The notes under the pieces are model-generated. The model was not told where the DNA came from and ran no database searches. It saw nothing but the letters and a program-made list of their open reading frames with translations. DNA of 64,000 bases from Marisediminitalea aggregata (GTDB lineage Bacteria > Pseudomonadota > Gammaproteobacteria > Enterobacterales > Alteromonadaceae): positions 1-64,000 of the forward strand of contig NZ_FQWD01000002.1 in the NCBI RefSeq assembly GCF_900129565.1, written 5' to 3'. The translations under genes were made by a program, and so were the position numbers. This document shows positions 43,440-52,757 of this stretch, piece after piece (position 1 is the stretch's first letter; each line of letters starts with the position of its first letter).

Positions 43440-45023
43440 TTAGTGCTCGCGTGTTGTTGTAAATTCAATATCCGGGTAACGCTCCTGCGCTAACTGCAGG
43501 TTTACCATAGTCGGGGCGATATAGGTCAAGTTATCACCGCCATCCAGAGCTAGGTTTTGCTCGGCCTTACGCTGGAATTCGTCAAGTTTTTTGGCGTCTT
43601 TGCTGTAAACCCAACGCGCTGTTGCCACGCTAACGTGCTCATATATCGCGTCAACGTTGTATTCCGCTTTCAAGCGGGCAACCACCACATCAAACTGCAG
43701 CACACCCACTGCGCCTACAATTAAATCGTTATTGATTAACGGGCGGAACACCTGCACAGCCCCTTCTTCTGATAGCTGAATCAGGCCTTTTTGCAGTTGC
43801 TTCTGTTTAAGAGGATCTTTCAGGCGGATACGCTTAAACAATTCAGGCGCGAAGTTAGGGATACCGGTAAAACGGTAATCCTCGCCGGAAGAAAACGTAT
43901 CGCCAATGCGAATAGAGCCGTGGTTATGCAAACCAATGATGTCGCCTGCGTACGCTTCTTCAAGCAGTGCACGGTCGCCAGCAAGAAACGTCAGTGCATC
44001 GGAAATTCGTACATCCTTGCCAATCCGCGTGTGGCGCATTTTCATGCCTTTTTCGTACTTGCCTGACACAATACGGCAGAATGCAATACGGTCACGGTGT
44101 TTCGGGTCCATGTTGGCCTGGATCTTAAACACAAAGCCACTGAATTTCGGATCAGTCGCTTCGACTGCGCCGCTGTCGGTTTCGCGTCCCTGAGGCTCAG
44201 GCGCCCAAGCCACCAGCCCATCCAGCATATGGTCAACACCAAAGTTACCCAATGCCGTACCAAAGAATACCGGTGTAATTTCACCGGCCAGGAATAACTC
44301 CTGATCAAATTCATTGGATGCGCCCATCACCAGCTCAAGCTCATCACGAAACTCTGCTGCTAATCCGTTGCCTACGGCTTCATCTAACTCCGGGTTGTCT
44401 AACCCTTTGATAATTCGCACGTCCTGGATGGTATGGCCTTGGCCAGACTGATACAGGATCGTTTCATCGCGGTGAATATGGTACACACCTTTGAATTGTT
44501 TACCGCAGCCAATGGGCCAGGTAACAGGGGCACAGGCAATATTCAGCTCGGTTTCCACTTCATCCAGCAACTCCATAGGGTCACGGATATCGCGGTCAAG
44601 CTTGTTCATAAAAGTAATGATTGGCGTATCGCGCAGACGGGTAACTTCCATTAGTTTGCGAGTGCGGTCCTCTACCCCTTTTGCCGCGTCGATAACCATT
44701 AAACAGGAATCAACCGCAGTCAGTGTACGGTAGGTGTCTTCCGAAAAGTCTTCGTGTCCGGGGGTATCGAGTAAGTTCACAAGATTATCGGCGTAGGGAA
44801 ACTGCATCACCGAGGTGGTTACGGAAATCCCACGTTCCTTTTCCATTTCCATCCAGTCAGATTTAGCATGCTGACCTGACTTTTTGCCTTTCACGGTACC
44901 CGCTGTTTGCAAGGCATTTCCGTACAACAGCACTTTTTCTGTGATGGTGGTTTTACCGGCGTCGGGGTGCGAAATAATCGCAAACGTGCGGCGACGACTA
45001 ATTTCTTGTTGAACTGTACTCAT
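43440..45023 (-). CDS. prfC: Peptide chain release factor 3
   Basis: This 527-residue translational GTPase recycles RF1 and RF2 from ribosomes after termination. The G-domain motifs are [14 protein letters not shown] (P-loop), [14 protein letters not shown] (G3) and TFMNKLDRD (G4). RF3-specific regions follow (for example [11 protein letters not shown]). It leads the pair prfC-argS. Confidence 0.98.
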   Translation of the reverse strand: MSTVQQEISRRRTFAIISHPDAGKTTITEKVLLYGNALQTAGTVKGKKSGQHAKSDWMEMEKERGISVTTSVMQFPYADNLVNLLDTPGHEDFSEDTYRTLTAVDSCLMVIDAAKGVEDRTRKLMEVTRLRDTPIITFMNKLDRDIRDPMELLDEVETELNIACAPVTWPIGCGKQFKGVYHIHRDETILYQSGQGHTIQDVRIIKGLDNPELDEAVGNGLAAEFRDELELVMGASNEFDQELFLAGEITPVFFGTALGNFGVDHMLDGLVAWAPEPQGRETDSGAVEATDPKFSGFVFKIQANMDPKHRDRIAFCRIVSGKYEKGMKMRHTRIGKDVRISDALTFLAGDRALLEEAYAGDIIGLHNHGSIRIGDTFSSGEDYRFTGIPNFAPELFKRIRLKDPLKQKQLQKGLIQLSEEGAVQVFRPLINNDLIVGAVGVLQFDVVVARLKAEYNVDAIYEHVSVATARWVYSKDAKKLDEFQRKAEQNLALDGGDNLTYIAPTMVNLQLAQERYPDIEFTTTREH

Positions 45024-45334
45024 TAATCCAATGCTTTTCGGTTAAAGAACTGCAGATTGAAGCTGTTGCTCCAATAATTTATTGGCCGCGATTATATAGG
45101 TATTTGGCCGGTGTTGGTAGGTTAGTCCGCCTGAATCGTTTTTCACTGTATGGTGACTCTCTGATCTCGTTATCAGACACAACCGTAAAAATTGCCAAAC
45201 GCTAATTTGAACAAATTCAACACATTAACGAATTTCAATTGTTTGTAAATTTGAATTTATAAAATCCTATGATCTTTTAGGTTACCTCCAGCGTTAAATA
45301 GTTGTTAACAATGTAAACGACACTGGAGAACACC
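45024..45334. other. Intergenic region between prfC and the CHRD lipoprotein gene
   Basis: These 311 AT-rich bases separate divergent genes. The CHRD gene has a CTGGAG ribosome-binding site. No operator, RNA or small gene was recognised. Confidence 0.5.
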
Positions 45335-47614
45335 ATGAAGTTACACAAGTTTGCAGTCGTGGGGTGCGCGGCATTCCTCGCTGCTTGTATGCATGACGAT
45401 GATAAAAAAGAGGAAGTGGTCACTCCACCTCCTGCCCCCACCTTCAGCGCGAGCGCAACATTCGATATCGATCTGAGTGGTAAGCAGCAAGTCCCTGCCA
45501 ACATGTCGATGCAAATGGGCACCGCCACCATTGAGCTGGACGAATCCCTCGGACTAATTCGTGCCTCAGTTGACGTGAGCAATGTTGAAGGGGTACAGGC
45601 TGTCCACATTCATGATGGAGATATTGGTCGAAATGGTGATGTAGCATTTGGTTTTGAAAGTGCTGGCGACGGCACCTACACTCTAGATGAAACCAGTGTT
45701 GACGCAGACCTGATTGAAGACTTGCTGGGAGGCGAATGGTATGTAAACGTGCATACTGAGACCTTTTCAGACGGTGAACTCCGTGGTCAGATAGTGTCTG
45801 ATGACATGGCGATCGTAACCTTCATGCTGGATGGCGAACAAGAAGTACCGGCCGTCTCCACCCTCGCCGACGGTTATGGTTACGCATTGGTATCCACCGC
45901 AACCTACGATCTCGATTTAGTTGTTTATACCGACGGCATTGATGACGCAACAGCGGCTCATATTCATACCGGTCGCGCTGGTAACAACGGCGATGTGTTG
46001 GTGGCTCTCGAGCAATCAATGGACGACATGACCATGTGGATGACGCCTGAAGGTACCATGATTGACGAAGATATCTTCGCAGTACTGGCGTCAGGCGGCC
46101 ATTATGTCAACGTACATACCACCAGCCAGCCAAGCGGTGAAATTCGCGGTCAAATCCTGACCGACGATTATCAACTGGCGACGTTTGCGCTTAGTGGCGC
46201 TCAAGAAGTACCCGCAGTTGATACCGATGCATATGGTAGTGGGTATGCACTAATTAACACTTCCACATATGCCGTCGAGGTTACGGTAGTGACTGAGGGC
46301 GTAGACGATGCTACTGCGGCACACATTCATACTGGTCGTGTGGGTATGAACGGTGATGTGCTGGTCGCGCTTGAACAGTCGGCCGATGACATGGGCAAAT
46401 GGGTAACGCCAGAAAATCTCGCCATCGAAGCGTCAATTGTCGACGTGCTCATTTCAGGCGGTCACTATGTGAATGTGCACACCCCGGCCAACGGCAGCGG
46501 AGAACTAAGAGGCCAGATCCTAACCAACGACTATGCGCTGGCAACGTTCGAACTTAACGGCGACCAACAGGTACCCGTAGCCTCGACATCTGCGATGGGA
46601 AATGGTTATGCCGTTGTGAACACGTCGACATATGATTTAGAACTCGTTGTTCATACCACTGGCGTAGACGATGCAACAGCTGCCCATATTCACACCGGCG
46701 GTATTGGCATGAACGGTGATGTTCTGGTGGGATTGGAACAGTCAATGAGCGATCCAGGCATGTGGATGACACCGGCGGATACAGCGATTAACGCTGATAT
46801 TCTGGCAGTGTTGGCCTCAGGCGGCCATTATGTGAACGTGCATACGCCAGCATTCCCGGGTGGTGAAATCCGTGGTCAGATCGTAACGCCAGAATATGTT
46901 ATTGCGACCTTTGGACTGAGCGGCGCTCAGGAAGTGCCAGCTGTAACGACTATGGCGTCAGGCAATGGCTATGCATTAGTGAATACAATGACTTACGCAT
47001 TAGATCTTGTTGTGCACACCGAAGGCGTTGATGACGCAACGGCTGCTCACATTCACACTGGTCGTATCGGCATGAACGGTGATGTGCTGGCTGCCCTTGA
47101 ACAATCTATGGACGATCCGGGCATGTGGATGACAGCGGAAGGCACAATGCTAACGGCTGAAATCTTTGCGGTACTGGCTTCAGGTGGACACTATGTCAAT
47201 GTACATACGCCAGCCAATACGAGCGGCGAATTACGCGGTCAAATCCTTACCGACAATTACGTAATGGTAGCGTTCGGGCTGAGCGGTGAACAGGAAACTC
47301 ACGCAGTGACAACAACTGCAACGGGCAGCGGCTATGCGTTGGTCAACACCGACGATTACAGTCTAGAACTGCAAGTGGTTACCAGTGGCGTAGCAGATGC
47401 AACGGCTGCGCATATCCATACCGGTGCAGCAGGTGTAGACGGCCCGGTACTGTTGGCACTTGAACAAGACGCTAGTGATGTAAATCGTTGGATGGCACCA
47501 AGTGGTGCAATGCTAGACGCGGCCATCTTTGCGGTACTGGCCTCAGGTGGTCATTATGTCAATGTCCACACACCAGCTTACACTGCAGGTGAGCTTCGAG
47601 GGCAAATCCAGTAG
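45335..47614 (+). CDS. Lipoprotein built of six tandem CHRD domains
   Basis: This 759-residue protein has a lipoprotein signal (LAAC, Cys18), a short linker rich in Asp, Lys and Pro, and then six CHRD domains covering almost the rest: residues about 38-157, 158-278, 279-399, 400-520, 521-641 and 642-759. Each unit has AHIHTG and HYVNVHT with conserved histidines, and GE(I/L)RGQI near its end. Repeats 2-6 are far more alike than repeat 1. CHRD was defined in chordin; bacterial versions are secreted and of unknown role. It is probably on the outer membrane or cell surface. A T-rich terminator follows the stop. Recent duplication is likely. Confidence 0.9.
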   Translation: MKLHKFAVVGCAAFLAACMHDDDKKEEVVTPPPAPTFSASATFDIDLSGKQQVPANMSMQMGTATIELDESLGLIRASVDVSNVEGVQAVHIHDGDIGRNGDVAFGFESAGDGTYTLDETSVDADLIEDLLGGEWYVNVHTETFSDGELRGQIVSDDMAIVTFMLDGEQEVPAVSTLADGYGYALVSTATYDLDLVVYTDGIDDATAAHIHTGRAGNNGDVLVALEQSMDDMTMWMTPEGTMIDEDIFAVLASGGHYVNVHTTSQPSGEIRGQILTDDYQLATFALSGAQEVPAVDTDAYGSGYALINTSTYAVEVTVVTEGVDDATAAHIHTGRVGMNGDVLVALEQSADDMGKWVTPENLAIEASIVDVLISGGHYVNVHTPANGSGELRGQILTNDYALATFELNGDQQVPVASTSAMGNGYAVVNTSTYDLELVVHTTGVDDATAAHIHTGGIGMNGDVLVGLEQSMSDPGMWMTPADTAINADILAVLASGGHYVNVHTPAFPGGEIRGQIVTPEYVIATFGLSGAQEVPAVTTMASGNGYALVNTMTYALDLVVHTEGVDDATAAHIHTGRIGMNGDVLAALEQSMDDPGMWMTAEGTMLTAEIFAVLASGGHYVNVHTPANTSGELRGQILTDNYVMVAFGLSGEQETHAVTTTATGSGYALVNTDDYSLELQVVTSGVADATAAHIHTGAAGVDGPVLLALEQDASDVNRWMAPSGAMLDAAIFAVLASGGHYVNVHTPAYTAGELRGQIQ
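45806..47611 (+). repeat. Five near-identical-length CHRD repeat units
   Basis: In-frame units begin at 45806, 46169, 46532, 46895 and 47258. Four are exactly 363 bases (121 codons) and the last is 354. The DNA encoding DATAAHIHTG and SGGHYVNVHT is repeated with silent changes, so the array is old enough to have diverged yet keeps its period. Confidence 0.85.
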
Positions 47615-47633
47615 TCACAATTTAACTTTCTAC

Positions 47634-47660
47634 AAGAGGTGCTTTATGCACCTCTTTTTT
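47634..47660 (+). terminator. Rho-independent terminator after the CHRD gene
   Basis: AAGAGGTGC, loop TTTAT, GCACCTCTT then TTTT; 20 bases past the stop. Confidence 0.9.
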
Positions 47661-47764
47661 ATTTCCACAAATGCACAGGTTACATCTTGCGATTCACAGG
47701 CTGTGTGCGTAACGTATAGAAAACATACAATAAATAACAATAAAACTCGCAAAGGAGTGGCTAC

Positions 47765-49102
47765 ATGAACCGACTTAAAACCGGAATGCTGTCGTGCTTA
47801 TTCGCAATTTCTCCCTCCCTGATGGCCGATCAATACCACTACGGTAATTTGTTAGTCGGCGGCCGTGCCATCGGTTATGGCGGCGCTTTTATCGCAGTAG
47901 CTGATGACCAGTCTGCAATGTATTACAACCCTGCAGGTCTCAGTTTTCAGTCGGGAGCCAAATCAGCCTCTGTAAACACCATGGCATTCGAACGCACCCG
48001 TTTCGAACAGGTTTATTCAAACGGCGACGATTTTGAGCGCGCCTCATTTGCTGTTGTACCCGGTTTCCTAGGGATCAGCACAGAACTGGAAAACTGGCAC
48101 ATCGGTAGCTACTTTACCGTTACCGACTTTTCTCAGGAACGGGTCGACAGTCGCTCCGACTATACCCTCCCCGCTACTGAGGTAAGTGCACAGCAGCAGG
48201 TAACAGAATCGGTCGTTTACGATTTCGACAATGCGGCCTACCGCTTAGGTGGTGTCGCTGCCTATAAAATAAATTCAACGTTTTCACTTGGCTTTGGTAT
48301 GAACCTACAATATGCCGAGACAGTACTTAATCAGTCATCAGGTGCGGCTATTGTGATCGATTCCCCAATGGGGGAGATTTATACCGGTTTTGATGCGCGG
48401 CGACGTATTACGGAAAAGCAGTTTTTTATTTCTCCTCAGCTCAGTGTGCTCTACAAAGAAAACGGTTGGCGCCTGGGTGCTTCTGCTACCTATACGGCAT
48501 CATTAAATCGAAGCTATCGTTCAAACAGTGTCATAGTGGCGCCGATGGTGACTTTACTCACCGGTTCCCCAAACACCACCTTCCGCGATGAAATCAACAC
48601 CGACAAAGACCAAAAGCAACCGCTTAAATTGTCTGCCGGTGCTGCCTATGAAAGCAATGGCTGGCTGATTACCGGGCAGGTTAACTATTTCACTAAAGTA
48701 GATTTAGCCAACAAAACCACCGACAGCGTGCCACTAAACCGGGAATTAAAGCAAGTGACCAACTACGCCCTTGGCGTAAAAATTCCGGTTAGCAACACTT
48801 CGGCAGTCACCTTCGGTGTATTCACTGATAACAGCAACAGTGTGATTGACCTGACTCAACCGTTCCAGCGCGAAGAAGCCATCGATACAACCGGCGTCAG
48901 TGTGGCATTTGAAACGCATATCATGAGTTACCCGCTGACAATCGGCATGTATGCGAAACATGGCAGTGGGCAAGTACGCTATGCTGACGTGCGGTATGTT
49001 GAAGCCGTAACGGGTCTGTCGCTTTACCCTGAAAATGACTCGTTTGATGTAAAACCGGCATCGAAACGATCATTTGTGTTATTCGCCAGTATGGATTTTT
49101 AA
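47765..49102 (+). CDS. FadL/OMPP1-type outer-membrane transport protein
   Basis: This 445-residue protein has a signal peptide (about residues 1-21) and the FadL-like opening GGRAIGYGGAFIAVADDQSAMYYNPAGLSF. The rest is a beta-barrel with a terminal aromatic residue (MDF). FadL-family channels take up hydrophobic compounds such as long-chain fatty acids or aromatics. AAGGAG precedes the ATG. It lies after the CHRD gene but has its own promoter space behind a terminator; a link between the two is only inferred. Confidence 0.85.
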   Translation: MNRLKTGMLSCLFAISPSLMADQYHYGNLLVGGRAIGYGGAFIAVADDQSAMYYNPAGLSFQSGAKSASVNTMAFERTRFEQVYSNGDDFERASFAVVPGFLGISTELENWHIGSYFTVTDFSQERVDSRSDYTLPATEVSAQQQVTESVVYDFDNAAYRLGGVAAYKINSTFSLGFGMNLQYAETVLNQSSGAAIVIDSPMGEIYTGFDARRRITEKQFFISPQLSVLYKENGWRLGASATYTASLNRSYRSNSVIVAPMVTLLTGSPNTTFRDEINTDKDQKQPLKLSAGAAYESNGWLITGQVNYFTKVDLANKTTDSVPLNRELKQVTNYALGVKIPVSNTSAVTFGVFTDNSNSVIDLTQPFQREEAIDTTGVSVAFETHIMSYPLTIGMYAKHGSGQVRYADVRYVEAVTGLSLYPENDSFDVKPASKRSFVLFASMDF

Positions 49103-49238
49103 ACCAACAGTCTTAATTAATCACGTTATGTTGCCTTGGAGGTCGTAACTATTTACTATTCGGTGTGAGAGTTGTTGTAATTTTCTTAACAATAACGACA
49201 GCAACTCAATCTCTTTCTAAAATCCAATGGTTTAAATT

Positions 49239-49970
49239 TTGATTCCAATAATAATAATAAATTTAGATGACAGCATTGAGCGATGGGAAAGTCTGAGTAA
49301 GCAACTCTCTAATATCGGACTCAATCCTATCAGACTTGCCGGCACCTTGGGGTGCGCTCTAAGCGAACAGGACAAGTCAATATGGGCGAATCACAAAAAA
49401 AATCGCAAGCAACATCACCGCAATCTCACGGATGGTGAAATTGGCTGTTACATAAGCCATTACCGGGCCTGGGAAAAGATTGTAGAAGACAATATTTCTG
49501 CCTGTATCGTGCTGGAAGACGACTTAAATGTTGATCCTGGTTTTACGTCTGCTATCGAGACAATAGAAACACTGCCTAAAAGTTGGGATCTCATAAAACT
49601 CTATGATGGCAGACCCACTCCATTTTATCATTCAACGCCCATAGACAATGAATTCTCAGTGGGAAACTACAAAACTGTACCCAACGGTTGTCAGGCATAT
49701 GCAGTTAGTTTAACTGGCGCAAAGAAACTCTTGGCCAGAAAGCCTTTTTTCCGTCCTGTGGATATAGATATTCAATTTCATTCAGAAATTCAATTAAATG
49801 TAATTGGAATAAAACCCTACAAAATCAAAGTGAACCGCGAGTTTGAGAGTGATATTGAGCGGGTAAATAAAGGGCGACATTCCAATCACAGTTCTTTGAT
49901 GAGAAACCTTAAGTATCGGATAAACATGTTCATAGAACGTCAAAAAGTATCGGGAAAGCTACCTGAGTAG
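49239..49970 (+). CDS. Glycosyltransferase family 25 protein
   Basis: This 243-residue enzyme has GT25 features: IIIINLDDSIERWE at the start, GEIGCYISHYRAWEKIVE near residue 68, and the metal-binding CIVLEDDLNVDP near residue 90. GT25 enzymes add galactose or similar sugars in LPS or lipooligosaccharide. The start is a TTG at 49239 with a poor ribosome-binding site. The gene is visibly more AT-rich than its neighbours and no other LPS genes are near, which suggests acquisition by transfer. Its stop overlaps the 3' end of rimI by 12 bases in convergent orientation. Confidence 0.88.
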   Translation: MIPIIIINLDDSIERWESLSKQLSNIGLNPIRLAGTLGCALSEQDKSIWANHKKNRKQHHRNLTDGEIGCYISHYRAWEKIVEDNISACIVLEDDLNVDPGFTSAIETIETLPKSWDLIKLYDGRPTPFYHSTPIDNEFSVGNYKTVPNGCQAYAVSLTGAKKLLARKPFFRPVDIDIQFHSEIQLNVIGIKPYKIKVNREFESDIERVNKGRHSNHSSLMRNLKYRINMFIERQKVSGKLPE

Positions 49971-50402
49971 ATCGCGCTTCATTACAATCGCATCTTCTCG
50001 CCCCGATGACGTCGGGTAATAACCTTTTCGCGTTTCTACGGTTTCAAATCCCTGTTTGGTATAAAGGTGAATAGCAGGTGCGTTAGACGCTCTCACTTCA
50101 AGCCAACAGCTGTGCATGCCTTTCGCTTTACAATGAGACAGTACAAATGTCAGCATCTCTCTGCCCAGTCCTTTGCCCTGTTGCTCCGGCGCGACCGCGA
50201 TTTCCATTAGCGTTACTTCGTCCAGTACGTACAGTAAAATACAAAAACCGTTAATGCTGCCATCTTGCTTAAGCATCCAACCTTCATAGGGCTGGGTCAG
50301 GCAATCTTCAAAGGTTTTTCTCGACCATGGCTTGTATTGAACAGCGGTGTGTATGGCGTGGGCTTGCTCTGCATCGGCCGCTAACAGAGGGAGTAATGTC
50401 AT
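49959..50402 (-). CDS. rimI: Ribosomal protein S18 alanine N-acetyltransferase
   Basis: This 147-residue GNAT enzyme acetylates the N-terminal alanine of ribosomal protein S18. The acetyl-CoA loop is QQGKGLGREML near residue 80, with EVRASNAPAIHLYTKQGF near residue 105. E. coli RimI is 148 residues. The frame extends to 50444, into the holD region, but the ATG at 50402 gives the right length. holD lies immediately upstream, the usual holD-rimI pair. Confidence 0.93.
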   Translation of the reverse strand: MTLLPLLAADAEQAHAIHTAVQYKPWSRKTFEDCLTQPYEGWMLKQDGSINGFCILLYVLDEVTLMEIAVAPEQQGKGLGREMLTFVLSHCKAKGMHSCWLEVRASNAPAIHLYTKQGFETVETRKGYYPTSSGREDAIVMKRDLLR

Positions 50403-50410
50403 AACAGGGT

Positions 50411-50890
50411 TCAGCTTGCTGACAGCGCAACCAACGCTTGCCATAACGCACGTTTGTGCTCTGCTGTTAGTTTGTCAGGTTGGGCAGGTAGTACCAACTC
50501 TTGCTGGTTTACGCTTAGTTCTTTACCTATCCAGACGGCTGCTTTCTCATTAAGCTTGAGAGATGCTAAGGCGTTAGAGACATCATCAGTAAATGCGCTG
50601 AACTGTTCGCCAACCGGCTGCTTTGCAGGTGCTGAATTGGTTACAGAAACAGCAGCGGTAGTTTGATTTTTATCGGCTTTACCCTCTGACGACATGGCTG
50701 CTTTGAGACTGGCTAGACGAGATTGTGCATCAGACTTTGAAACGGGTGTGCGCTTGGGCTTATCTGCAGGTACCGGGCTGGCAACCTGTTCTGCTGACTG
50801 CGTTACCTTTTGTGCATCCTGGCGTTGGAATACCGGAATGTTCATGGCTTGCAATACAGCAATTTGATAATCAGACAATCCTGTCGTCAT
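50411..50890 (-). CDS. holD: DNA polymerase III psi subunit-like protein
   Basis: This 159-residue protein begins LSDYQIAVLQAMNIPVFQ, similar to the chi-binding N-terminus of psi, followed by a long flexible low-complexity region (about residues 25-95), and a C-terminal domain with the conserved-looking KRALWQALVAL. Sequence similarity to HolD is weak, but its place before rimI strongly supports the call. Psi links the clamp-loader to chi and SSB. It ends eight bases before rimI. Confidence 0.75.
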   Translation of the reverse strand: MTTGLSDYQIAVLQAMNIPVFQRQDAQKVTQSAEQVASPVPADKPKRTPVSKSDAQSRLASLKAAMSSEGKADKNQTTAAVSVTNSAPAKQPVGEQFSAFTDDVSNALASLKLNEKAAVWIGKELSVNQQELVLPAQPDKLTAEHKRALWQALVALSAS

Positions 50891-50948
50891 TTACGACACC
50901 TGATGGAAAAAACGAAGTAGGAAAAGTGTATCAGATTAAAGAGAGAAG

Positions 50949-51025
50949 TGGCAGGGGTGGAGGGACTCGAACCCCCAACCATCGGTTTTGGAGACCGCTG
51001 TTCTACCAATTCGAACTACACCCCT
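50949..51025 (-). tRNA. trpT: tRNA-Trp (CCA anticodon)
   Basis: The minus strand folds as a 77-base tRNA with CCA encoded. The acceptor stem is AGGGGTG with CACCCCT, the T loop contains TTCGAGT, and the anticodon loop CTCCAAA gives CCA (50989-50991). The first pair of the anticodon stem is a G-A mismatch. The sequence closely resembles E. coli tRNA-Trp. Confidence 0.96.
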
Positions 51026-51130
51026 AGCGCGCTGTGAATTATACGTATGCCCGATCAAAGGTAAAGCACTTTTAACGGAAAATCGTCAAAATTGAGCCAA
51101 CCGGGCAATAAATAACCATATCGGTAAACC

Positions 51131-51916
51131 TTATGGTAATGCCGCCATCCATAAGTCGTTGGTAAATTGAACAATGGGTAGAAATATGTCGGTTTGCTGC
51201 TTTACGGTATGAAGCGAAATGGCAGAGACATCCGCATAGGCTTCACATAAAGCCTGTTGCTGTGCACTATCCATTTCATTGATCACGACACACGCGGCTA
51301 AATCGAAATAGCGATTGCCAATTGCCGCGTATTCCCAATCAATAATCAGGTCTCGCTGCGCACCCACCAAATGGGCAAACGACAGGTCATTATGGCAAAA
51401 ACAGTAATCGTCATAGTGACTGTAGCGAGCAAGTAACTGAGTCAGCTTGTCTCGCTGTGCAACAAATGGCCTGGCTTCCCGTGAGGAAAGCTGTTCCAGG
51501 TAATGCTGCCATACTGGAACAAGGGCTAAGGTCGGTGCGTTTACGTCACACTGATGTACCCGCCATAACGCGTTGGCCAGTAACCTGGTATCAAGGTGAG
51601 TTTGTTCCGGCGTTTCAATCCAGCTTTCCACCCAAATTCTGGCGTGCTTGTCAAAACCGCAGAGAGACGGAGCAACGCCCTGCTCGCTCAACTGTTTCTG
51701 CAAACCGTACACGTTTGTATAATCAACGGCGCTGAAGGTGTCCGGACCAAGTACTTTGACCGCCCAGGCCTGATGACCATCAGAGACTTTGAATACCCTG
51801 TTTGCCGGCCCTTGACGCACTAACTGCCAGTCAAACGCTGATGCATTAGGTAAGATGGGTACCAGTGTCCGTACTAATTCATCACTGGGGAATGACTCAC
51901 CCATTCTTTTTTCCAT
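51131..51916 (-). CDS. ThiK-like aminoglycoside/choline kinase-fold phosphotransferase
   Basis: This 261-residue protein has the APH/choline-kinase fold. An N-terminal lobe with AWAVKVLG holds the ATP-site lysine; the catalytic loop is FCHNDLSFAHL, and the metal motif is LIIDWEYAAIGNRYFDLAA. Brenner's motif is HxDxxxxN, but here the last residue is His. Its place in a TPP-riboswitch operon with PnuT suggests thiamine kinase, which would trap imported thiamine as thiamine phosphate; this is inferred. The start is uncertain (51916 or 51904) and overlaps pnuT. The C-terminal end is complete. Choline or ethanolamine kinase is less likely in this setting. Confidence 0.75.
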   Translation of the reverse strand: MEKRMGESFPSDELVRTLVPILPNASAFDWQLVRQGPANRVFKVSDGHQAWAVKVLGPDTFSAVDYTNVYGLQKQLSEQGVAPSLCGFDKHARIWVESWIETPEQTHLDTRLLANALWRVHQCDVNAPTLALVPVWQHYLEQLSSREARPFVAQRDKLTQLLARYSHYDDYCFCHNDLSFAHLVGAQRDLIIDWEYAAIGNRYFDLAACVVINEMDSAQQQALCEAYADVSAISLHTVKQQTDIFLPIVQFTNDLWMAALP

Positions 51917-52485
51917 TGTATATATCCGTACAAAGAGAATCCCACATACCCAACAAACAGGCAAGCAGACAACGCCAGTCCGCTCTGCCAGTACAAGTAC
52001 ACTGCTGCACAATTAATGAAAAACCAATACACCCAGTTCTGCAGCACTTTATGGGCAACCATAAAGGTAGTCACCACACTGAACACGTTGACCGCCGCAT
52101 CCAGCCATAAATGCTCGTGATTAAACTGCGAGGCCGCCAGTTTTCCCAACAGCACAACAACGCCTGCCAACACCATTACCAGCAACGCGTGGAGCCAGAA
52201 GGGCCAACTTACCACCTGGTTGTTATCCGTTGCTTTGTGATGCCATTGCCAATAGCCGTAAACGGCCATCACCATATAAAAGACATTTAAGGCAGATTGG
52301 AATGGCAGGGACACCTGCCAGAAAATCCAGGTATACAGTGCGGTGCTGGTAAATGCAGCAGCCCAGCACCATACGTTCTGACGAGCAGCCAGCCACACAT
52401 ACGCTATAGCCAGTATTACTGCCAACCATTCCAACACCGAGGTCTGCAGAAATTGTGACACAAACTGTGTAGCCAACTGTTCCAT
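51874..52485 (-). CDS. PnuC-family permease, probably thiamine-type PnuT
   Basis: This 203-residue membrane protein has about seven helices, with the family signatures NVFYMVMAVYGYWQW near residue 67 and VTTFMVAHKVLQNWVYWFFIN near residue 140. PnuC proteins move nicotinamide riboside by facilitated diffusion and depend on a kinase; PnuT is a thiamine-selective relative found under TPP riboswitches. Here both the riboswitch and the thiamine-linked neighbours support PnuT. It overlaps the kinase gene by about 40 bases, which favours translational coupling. Sequence alone cannot prove the substrate. Confidence 0.85.
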   Translation of the reverse strand: MEQLATQFVSQFLQTSVLEWLAVILAIAYVWLAARQNVWCWAAAFTSTALYTWIFWQVSLPFQSALNVFYMVMAVYGYWQWHHKATDNNQVVSWPFWLHALLVMVLAGVVVLLGKLAASQFNHEHLWLDAAVNVFSVVTTFMVAHKVLQNWVYWFFINCAAVYLYWQSGLALSACLFVGYVGFSLYGYIQWKKEWVSHSPVMN

Positions 52486-52491
52486 GGTGAG

Positions 52492-52746
52492 TTACCTGCT
52501 CTGCATCGCGTCAAAATTCAGGAATTTGGCCACAAAGATTGCCTGGCCCACTTCCTCATGAACGCGCTGCATTTCCGTTCCCAGGATTTGCATTACGGTC
52601 TGGTAATCGCCGGTTACCTGCGTGCTGGTAGAACAGGTTGTCACTGTCAGTGCCTGATGACTATTCAGCCGTTCAATAAAGGCTTTAATGGGCGGAATAA
52701 ACTCGTTCACCAAAGGATAAAGCGACAACTCAACCATGACTTGCAT
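52492..52746 (-). CDS. Small thiamine-binding-fold protein (MTH1187/YkoF-like)
   Basis: This 84-residue protein begins VELSLYPLVNEFIPPIKAF and continues with TCSTSTQVTGDYQTVMQIL. This matches the DUF77/thiamine-binding (PF01910) fold seen in MTH1187 and YqgV and in YkoF, the latter binding thiamine or HMP. It is cytoplasmic by its lack of a signal. It lies between the receptor gene (11 bases) and pnuT (6 bases) in the TPP-controlled operon, which supports a thiamine-related role. The function of the family in gammaproteobacteria is not well defined. Confidence 0.8.
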   Translation of the reverse strand: MQVMVELSLYPLVNEFIPPIKAFIERLNSHQALTVTTCSTSTQVTGDYQTVMQILGTEMQRVHEEVGQAIFVAKFLNFDAMQSR

Positions 52747-52757
52747 CAGATATTCTC

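Noticed and set aside
45806-47611. Regular 363-base repeat considered as a satellite or CRISPR-like array
   Set aside because: The period is an exact number of codons, all units are in one frame, and each encodes a CHRD domain; it is a protein-coding repeat.
50949-51025. tRNA-Trp considered as an integration site
   Set aside because: No integrase, no repeated tRNA 3' fragment and no foreign genes were seen beside it; both flanks are ordinary chromosomal genes.
51874-52485. PnuC-family gene considered as a nicotinamide riboside transporter
   Set aside because: The TPP riboswitch and thiamine-linked neighbours make thiamine the better guess, though sequence alone does not exclude nicotinamide riboside.
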